Assembly (NCBI RefSeq): GCF_037153975.1
Contig: NZ_JBBAYJ010000001.1
Span: 186,001-250,000, forward strand
Direction: 5' to 3'
DNA length: 64,000 nt
DNA from: Aquipuribacter sp. SD81
Lineage (GTDB): Bacteria > Actinomycetota > Actinomycetes > Actinomycetales > JBBAYJ01
The first letter of the stretch is position 1; each line of letters begins with the position of its first letter. Below the pieces are notes generated by a model. It did not search any database and was not told the DNA's origin. It worked only from the letters and a program-made list of their open reading frames with translations. This document shows positions 62,130-64,000 of the stretch, piece by piece. The position numbers and the translations under genes were made by a program.

Positions 62130-64000
62130 TCAGCAGGTGGCAGGCGCGTAGTCCGCGGTCGCGCTGCCCTCGGCCCCACCCGCGGTCGCCGTGACCTGCG
62201 CCGAGCCCGCCGGCACCGACGCCTGCCGGGTGGACAGCGCCACCGACGACCCGCGACCGGGCTCGAGGGTGCCGAGGTCCCGGGTGCCGTACGGCGTCTC
62301 GACGACCGCCCGCACCGGGGCGTCGTGCTCGTTGGTGGCGCGGACCACGAGCGCGACGCGCCCCGCCACGCAGCGGGTGGACGCGGTGGCGGTGACGTCG
62401 ACACCCTCGGCGGCGCCGACGACCACCCGTGCGCTCACCGGGATGGCCGTCGTGCTGTACAGCTCACGGTCCGGTGCACCGTAGGCCGTCGAGCCGTTGG
62501 CGCCCACCCACGCGTTCAGGTTGGCTCCGATGGTGCGCACGGTGCCGCTCACCTCGTAGCTGCCGGGTGTGGACGCGTCGACGCTCGCGACGTCCCACTC
62601 GACGGGCTGCTCGGCCGTGCCGCGGCCGTAGGCGAGCGTCACCTCGGCGGTCGCCGGAAGGGCGGCCCGGACGGCTGCGGCGTCGGCGTCCGCCGGTACC
62701 CCGACGCTGCCCAGGTCCTCGGTGACGGCACCGGTGGCGTCGGCCTCCCGGACCTCGTCGTACTGCTCGCGGGTGAGCCCGACGATGCCGCCGTGCTTGG
62801 TGCTCGGGGCCATGGAGAAGTCGGGGGAGCTCAGCAGCTCCCAGCCCGCGTCGAGGTCGGTCGTCGTGAGCGGCCGGTAGCCGACGATCGGGATGACGTC
62901 GACGTACAGGTACCACCGCTCCTCGTCGTGCGCCTTGAAGATCGCAGGACCCTCCACGCCGCCGGGGTTGTCATTCGCGTACTCCGCCCCGATGCGGTCC
63001 TGGATCTGCGTCCACTCCGCCGCCGGCTCCCACCAGCGCTCGGCCGTGGTCGACTCGTAGTACAGCCCCGTGCCGAAGGTGTTGTCCTTGGTGACCCGGT
63101 ACGTGGTGCCCTCGTGCTGGGTGATCGTCGTGTCGATGGTGTTGCCGCCCTCGTCGATGAACACCCCGCCGAAGTCGTAGGTCTCCTGCGTGAAGTCGGG
63201 CGTCGCGCCCCACATCACGCGGGAGTACGTGCTGCCGGTGTGCTGCGCGTCGTCGTACAGGTTCGACGACCAGTACAGGACGAACGCGCCGCGGCCGTCG
63301 GCGTAGTAGTCATCGACCCACGTGGCCTCGGGCGCCCAGGCCATGCCGAGCTCGGCCTGCTCGATGCCGTCGTCGACGGCGACGTCGAACTGGCGCAGGT
63401 CGCTCCACGTGACGAGGTCCTGCGACTCCCACACGTTCAGCTTCGTGCTGCCCTGCGAGCTCCACCAGCACCACGACGTGCAGCTGCCGGAACCCTGGTT
63501 GCCGCCGAAGACGCGCAGGTCCGTGGCGATGACGTAGTACGTGCCCGTCTCCGGGTTGTACGTGAGGTACGGGTCGCGGACACCGGTCGTGCCGAGGTCG
63601 GAGGCGAGGATCGGCTCGCCGCCGTTGAGGGGGTCCCACTGCTCGGGGTTGTCGCCCCGGGACACGTCGAGGTAGATCTTCTCGGCGTAGCCGGCGGGGT
63701 CCTCGATGAAGTGGACCATGAGGTAGCCGTAGTCGTCGTCCGGCTCGGCGGCCGGCTCGGCGGTGACCGTCACCTCGCGCGACGCGCTCACGCCGCGGAC
63801 GCTCGCGGTCGCCGTGAGGGTGCCGCTGCGGGGCTCGCCGCCGGCGGTCGGGAGGTCGGTGGTCACGGACGTGCCGTCCGCGGACACCTCCAGCGACGTG
63901 TCCGTCGAGGACCACGAGACGGTGCCGCCGTAGTCCGGCAGGTTGGTGACGGTGTCGTCGAGGGTGACGTCGACGACCCGGTCCAGCGCCGCGCGCGCCG
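62130..64000 (-). CDS. Secreted multidomain GH43-type glycosidase 6, 5' end missing
   Basis: Runs off the right edge; about 623 codons are visible and the frame stays open to base 64000. From the edge inward: end of an atrophied Ig-like domain (ALDRVVDVTLDDTVTNLPDY), GH43-type propeller with GVRDPYLTYN, TIDTTITQHEG and VEGPAIFKAHD as the likely base Asp, second Asp and acid Glu, a Big_4-like domain (EQPVEWDVASVDASTPGSY), and the shared C-terminal module (RCVAGRVALVV ... APATC). A Cys/Trp-rich insert SGSCTSWCWWSS in the first blades is peculiar to this copy. It is on the opposite strand from the other five, so its promoter is outside the window. Confidence 0.85.
   Translation of the reverse strand, partial: ARAALDRVVDVTLDDTVTNLPDYGGTVSWSSTDTSLEVSADGTSVTTDLPTAGGEPRSGTLTATASVRGVSASREVTVTAEPAAEPDDDYGYLMVHFIEDPAGYAEKIYLDVSRGDNPEQWDPLNGGEPILASDLGTTGVRDPYLTYNPETGTYYVIATDLRVFGGNQGSGSCTSWCWWSSQGSTKLNVWESQDLVTWSDLRQFDVAVDDGIEQAELGMAWAPEATWVDDYYADGRGAFVLYWSSNLYDDAQHTGSTYSRVMWGATPDFTQETYDFGGVFIDEGGNTIDTTITQHEGTTYRVTKDNTFGTGLYYESTTAERWWEPAAEWTQIQDRIGAEYANDNPGGVEGPAIFKAHDEERWYLYVDVIPIVGYRPLTTTDLDAGWELLSSPDFSMAPSTKHGGIVGLTREQYDEVREADATGAVTEDLGSVGVPADADAAAVRAALPATAEVTLAYGRGTAEQPVEWDVASVDASTPGSYEVSGTVRTIGANLNAWVGANGSTAYGAPDRELYSTTAIPVSARVVVGAAEGVDVTATASTRCVAGRVALVVRATNEHDAPVRAVVETPYGTRDLGTLEPGRGSSVALSTRQASVPAGSAQVTATAGGAEGSATADYAPATC

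Noticed and set aside
45027-64000. LPXTG or other C-terminal anchoring signals on the glycosidases
   Set aside because: All end shortly after the last Cys (SCG, SCA, SCS or TC) with no hydrophobic tail or basic stop-transfer residues.

Overview
The window is very GC-rich DNA from a chromosome-like region of an actinobacterium. Codons end almost always in G or C, GTG starts are common, neighbouring genes often overlap by 4 bases (ATGA/GTGA), and lipoproteins and signal peptides are of Gram-positive type. Gene content (LpqY-SugABC-like importer, LpdA-like dehydrogenase, Arr, PH-domain and DUF418 proteins, large secreted GH43 enzymes) suggests a free-living saprophyte, perhaps of the Micrococcales or a Cellulomonas-like lineage. 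That placement is inference. I found no rRNA, tRNA, CRISPR array, integrase or insertion sequence.

Left part (1-29.7 kb). A GT4 mannosyltransferase start and a GDP-mannose pyrophosphorylase lie divergently, followed by a methylmalonyl-CoA mutase large subunit without a B12 domain. A nucleoside uptake and salvage block follows: BMP-family lipoprotein, dual ATPase, two permeases, cytidine deaminase, thymidine phosphorylase and, after a 420-base gap full of direct repeats, adenosine deaminase. On the opposite strand deoC, two aldehyde dehydrogenases (one half-length), a uridine-kinase-like protein and an MMPL transporter form an interrupted catabolic group. Two tandem paralogous membrane proteins sit inside it on the other strand. 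Purine nucleoside phosphorylase plus a phosphosugar mutase complete the nucleoside theme: ribose and deoxyribose phosphates can go to glyceraldehyde-3-phosphate and acetaldehyde. An LpdA-like NAD(P)H dehydrogenase is coupled to a rifampin ADP-ribosyltransferase, and an acyl-CoA carboxylase alpha chain follows.

Middle part (29.9-41.6 kb). A complete LpqY-SugA-SugB-SugC-type trehalose/disaccharide importer, a small membrane protein plus winged-helix regulator behind a palindromic operator, the pta-ackA acetate pair, and an acyl-CoA dehydrogenase coupled to an acyl-CoA carboxylase beta chain.

Right part (41.7-64 kb). This is the most striking region: a polysaccharide-degradation island. It has a LacI-family regulator, a secreted WxL-like protein paired with a DUF916-like membrane-anchored protein, and six very large secreted multidomain enzymes (five complete, one running off the window). 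These are built from LamG-like, atrophied Ig-like and GH43-type five-blade propeller domains. All six end in the same roughly 85-residue module with two conserved cysteines. Three promoters in the island carry the same LacI-type palindrome, approximating TGTTAGCGCTAACA, so they probably form one regulon induced by a plant sugar such as an arabinose-containing polymer. The possible surface-display link between the WxL/DUF916 pair and the shared C-terminal module is the main hypothesis from this window.
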